Positions 60,821 through 64,000 of a stretch of 64,000 nt of DNA are shown piece by piece. Position 1 is the first letter of the stretch, and each line of letters starts with the position of its first letter. The position numbers and the translations under genes are program-made. This DNA comes from Oreohelix idahoensis (lineage: Eukaryota; Mollusca; Gastropoda; Stylommatophora; Oreohelicidae): NCBI GenBank assembly GCA_024509875.1, contig JAMPIV010012252.1, forward strand, positions 248,001-312,000, written 5' to 3'. The notes beneath the pieces are model-generated. The model was not told where the DNA came from, searched no databases, and saw nothing but the letters and a program-made list of their open reading frames with translations.

Positions 60821-62053
60821 ATGGAGAGTACACCGTCAAATAAATCTCGTACTGGTGCTCGCCCTGTGGAGCTCCACCAGGCAGGTGCAGTGCCGGGCTC
60901 TGAGCCTCGACAGAGCCCACCCTTAGCTACTGGAGGACCCTCTAGACCGTCTTGTGGAGTCAGCAGACGGCGGAGGAGAACTACTGACCAAAACAAAACA
61001 GAAAAAGAGAAACCCAGAGTGCCACTTGTCAAGATGCACTGGAATGCAGAGGGAGTGAACAGCAAGCAGGCTGGATACAGCAAAAAGACAGAGCTGGAAA
61101 ACATCTTGTATGAGAAGCAAGTCAGTGTTTGCTGTATCCAAGAGACTCACTTGAAAGCAGATCAAACCTTTAAAATAAGGGGATATCAATGCTTCAGATC
61201 CGACAGAAAAGATAGACGAAAAGGAGGAGTACTTACTCTTGTAAGGAATAACATTCCTGCACACGAAAGGAAAACCTTCATGGAAGGAGCAGAATATCAG
61301 CTGTTGCAGATAAAGGTAGACAAGATGGAAATAGAACTCCTGAACTATTACTGTCCGAACAACAAACCCCTGAGTCTCAGCTCTATACAGGTACCAGCCA
61401 CCAACTTTATAGCAGTTGGAGACTTTAATAGCCACTCCCAGAGCTGGGGCTATAACCATCTGGATCACAGAGGTGAAGAGGTTGAAACTTGGCAAGATGA
61501 TCACTCCCTAATCCTAGTCAATAATACCACAGATACTCCTACCTTCTACTCCAGAGGATGGCACACAACTTCAACACCAGATCTTGCCTTATCCACACCA
61601 GATATAGCTGGATCTATTAGTAGAGAAGTAGGAGACCAACTAGGGGAAAGCGACCATCGCCCAATCTTTCTTACTGTCCAGAGTGCAACTCTCAGTACAG
61701 GCCCAGCCATTACAAGATGGAACTACAAAAAAGCCAACTGGGGTTTATTCAGGCATCAGGTGAACACGCTGCTGTCTACCCTCAAGGTACAGAACAGAGA
61801 CATTAATGAAGTGGTAAAAGACTTCAACAGATGCATACTACAAGCTGCAAAAGAAACCATTCCCAAAGGATGCCGGCGTAACTACATACCATACTGGTCC
61901 AGCACACTCCAAGAACGTCAGGAAGCTATGGACAGGGCTAGAAAGGACGCAGAGTCTCAGCCTTCACTTGAAACTCACAACAAATGGAAAAAGGCTGTAG
62001 CAGAGTTTCAGAGAACAAAGCTAGAAGAAAAAACGGAAAAGCTGGAGAACTAA
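60821..62053 (+). pseudogene. LINE ORF2, APE-type endonuclease part
   Basis: Nicks target DNA to prime reverse transcription. The basic Pro/Arg-rich N-terminus (1-70) is followed by the endonuclease: N75 in WNAEG, E108 in QETHLK, D201-x-N203 in VGDFNSHS, and D278-H279 in SDHRPIF, all positions of the metal-binding and catalytic residues of the exonuclease III-like fold. The region after residue 300 links to RT. The open frame ends at 62053, but the downstream RT lies one frame over. The switch falls in a run of six A at about 62025-62030, so a one-base loss or gain probably broke a single ORF2. Confidence 0.9.
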
Positions 62054-64000
62054 AACGGCATCGCTGAACCTTGAGAAAGACGGCAGGAAACTTTGGAGAT
62101 TAGTCAAGTCTCTAAATGAAGAGCGTTCCTCACCTAGGCAGACTATCACATTGGATGAAGGTGGCAAACTTTTCAGAGGAAAACAAGCTGCAGACTTGTT
62201 TGCTAGAAGATACAGTTCAGAAAGCAACTTACCCATTAACATAGATCATCAGAGAGAGATAAGAAAAGAAATACTGGCAACCATGGGACAGACAGATACT
62301 CCTGCCCCAATGAGGGAACCCATCACACTAGGAGAACTACAGAAGGCTATTTCCAAGCTTAAGTTTCAAAAGTCACCCGGCCCAGACAAAATCAGCAACG
62401 AAATGCTAGTAAATCTGAGCTCAGCAGCAAAGACAAAACTGCTTGAGATATTCAACCACAGCTGGTTGAAAGGAACGGTACCCCAAGTATGGAGAGAAGC
62501 CATCACAATACCCATACTAAAGAAAGGGAAATGTAAGACCGAGGCTGCAAGTTACCGGCCAATCAGTCTCACAAGCTGTGTTGGGAAGACTATGGAGCGA
62601 ATAGTCAACCACAGATTGAAATGGTATTTAGAGTCTGAGCAGATCCTGGTGCCGGAACAAGCTGGATTTAGAGAATGCTACAGTATAGAAGACCAAGTTA
62701 CTTACTTGTCTCAAGCAATAGAAGATGCCTTCCAGGAGAAGAAAAAGGTCCTAACGATCTGGGTCGACTTCAAGCAGGCCTTTGACAAGGTGTGGAAAGA
62801 TGGCCTCATTGCAAAACTTAGGAGAAGTGGAATCCAAGGCAACATGATGAAATGGATCCAGTCATACTTGCATAGCAGGAGAACTAGAGTCACTCTTGAC
62901 GGTCTGCAGAGCAGAAAAGTGTTGCTCCATCAGGGGGTATCTCAAGGAGGAGTAATTTCCCCAACACTCTTCCTTGTTTACATCAATGATCTGGTGAAAG
63001 ATCTCCCTGCAGGAGTTAAAGCTGCCTTATATGCAGATGACCTAGTACTCTGGTGCGCTGATGAAAATGTCACCACAGCAAATTATAGAATGCAGCGGGC
63101 AGCAGACATGCTAGTGTCATGGGCAGAGAAATGGCTTATCACAATAAACACAGACAAAACCTCCACAACACTGTTCTCCCTCGCCCCCAAGGACAAATCA
63201 GCTAACATACACCTAGGGACAACCGTGATCAAGGAAGAAAGCTACCCCACCTATCTTGGGGTGACATTTGACCAAAGGCTCACATGGAATAAGCATATTG
63301 AAAATGCAGAAGGAAAGACCAGAAGACGACTAGGCATACTCAGAAAATTAGCAGGTACCAACTGGGGAGCAAATGAACGAAATCTAAAGAAGATTTATAA
63401 TGGAGTAATAAGACCACACTTAGAGTTTAGCTCAGCAGCATGGTCATCAGCTGCTAACTCACATCTGCAGTCTTTGGACAAGGTGCAAAATCAAGCTCTC
63501 AGGCTCATTACAGAAGCCATGAAAACTACACCAATAACAGAGATGCAGAAGGTTGCTGGATTACAGACATTGTCCCATAGAAGAGACACAAAAACCATGA
63601 TCCAGATGGAAAAGTACAACAGTATGCCAATGCACCCAATGAAGGCAAGACTAGATGATCTGGCATTGGGACGTCTAAAGCGTAGCAGCTTTGTGCATCG
63701 GGGGAAAAGACTTATAAGACAGCATCAAGAAGACCTATCCATGAAGACAACACCACTGAAGCCCACCCTATACCCTGTACCATGGGAGCAGGCCAGCAGT
63801 GCCCTCCAAATTAATACATCAGTCAGTGGTCTCACAAGTGGATGTGAGTATAATGATCTGCAAAAACGAACTGCTACATTGAGTATGATCCAAGAAAGCT
63901 ATCCCGATCAATCATGGATACATGCCTATACAGATGGATCAGCAACTAATGCTGTTAGGAATGGAGGTGCCGGTATCTTTATCTCATATCCTGACAACCA
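62028..64000 (+). pseudogene. LINE ORF2, reverse transcriptase and start of RNase H
   Basis: Open without a stop to the window edge (over 650 codons). RT landmarks: FQKSPGPDKISNEML, SYRPISLTSCVGKTMERIV, EQAGFRECYS, VDFKQAFDKVW, GVSQGGVISPTLFLVYINDL, active site YADD at 63030-63041, and TYLGVTFDQRLTW. The thumb and a Cys-poor connector follow. RNase H begins with YTDGSATNAVRNGGAGIFIS, whose first catalytic Asp is at 63933. Endonuclease-RT-RNase H order points to the I-group of LINEs. The 3' end is beyond the window. Confidence 0.93.

Overview
The window is metazoan nuclear DNA made almost entirely of transposable elements and simple repeats. I see no convincing host gene. Evidence for an animal source: Ty3/Gypsy LTR retrotransposons, APE-type LINE fragments, tRNA-derived SINEs, a hAT-like MITE, and long (TA)n and (ATC)n arrays, all in AT-rich DNA. 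SINE and LINE tail types suggest a lophotrochozoan, perhaps a mollusc, but this is inference from general resemblance only.

Layout. 1-14040: element E (+), a Gypsy element whose 5' end lies outside the window. It is split between its reverse transcriptase and RNase H by a complete element C (-; 2771-12079; 5-bp target duplication GTAGT). 14041-20200: G-tract, minisatellites and a 2.3-kb (ATC)n-type field. 20213-24600: fold-back element and several LINE 3' ends. 24937-27960: a 28-30 bp minisatellite carrying a SINE and a hAT-like MITE, with a solo LTR inserted in the last bases of the MITE. 29150-29930: LINE 3' end. 30814-38773: element D (-; TSD AAGAC), a defective relative of B. 39393-56055: element A (-; TSD ATGTA), interrupted in gag by complete element B (+; 44852-54181; TSD CTCCC). 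56056-59210: minisatellite and two tRNA-type SINEs. 59211-64000: a LINE with APE endonuclease, RT and the start of RNase H, running off the window.

Wherever their pol domains survive, the LTR elements share an unusual order: gag, protease, integrase, reverse transcriptase, RNase H. This is Copia-like gene order with Gypsy-type domains, the arrangement known from Gmr1-like elements. At least three families are present: A, the B/C/D group, and E. Their Gag proteins have charged coiled-coil N-termini and SCAN-like capsid segments. A has a classical CCHC zinc knuckle; B/C/D have a basic N/R/G-rich tract and a different Cys/His cluster just before the protease.

The most unusual object is element D. 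Its integrase zinc-binding and catalytic parts are missing, and the space is filled by a second nucleocapsid-like segment. It also lacks the RT active site. E, C and B carry stops and frameshifts; A has one early stop but otherwise a 4.1-kb open gag-pol frame. LTR pairs of C, B and A are nearly identical, so the insertions look recent, although some single-base homopolymer lesions could be assembly errors.
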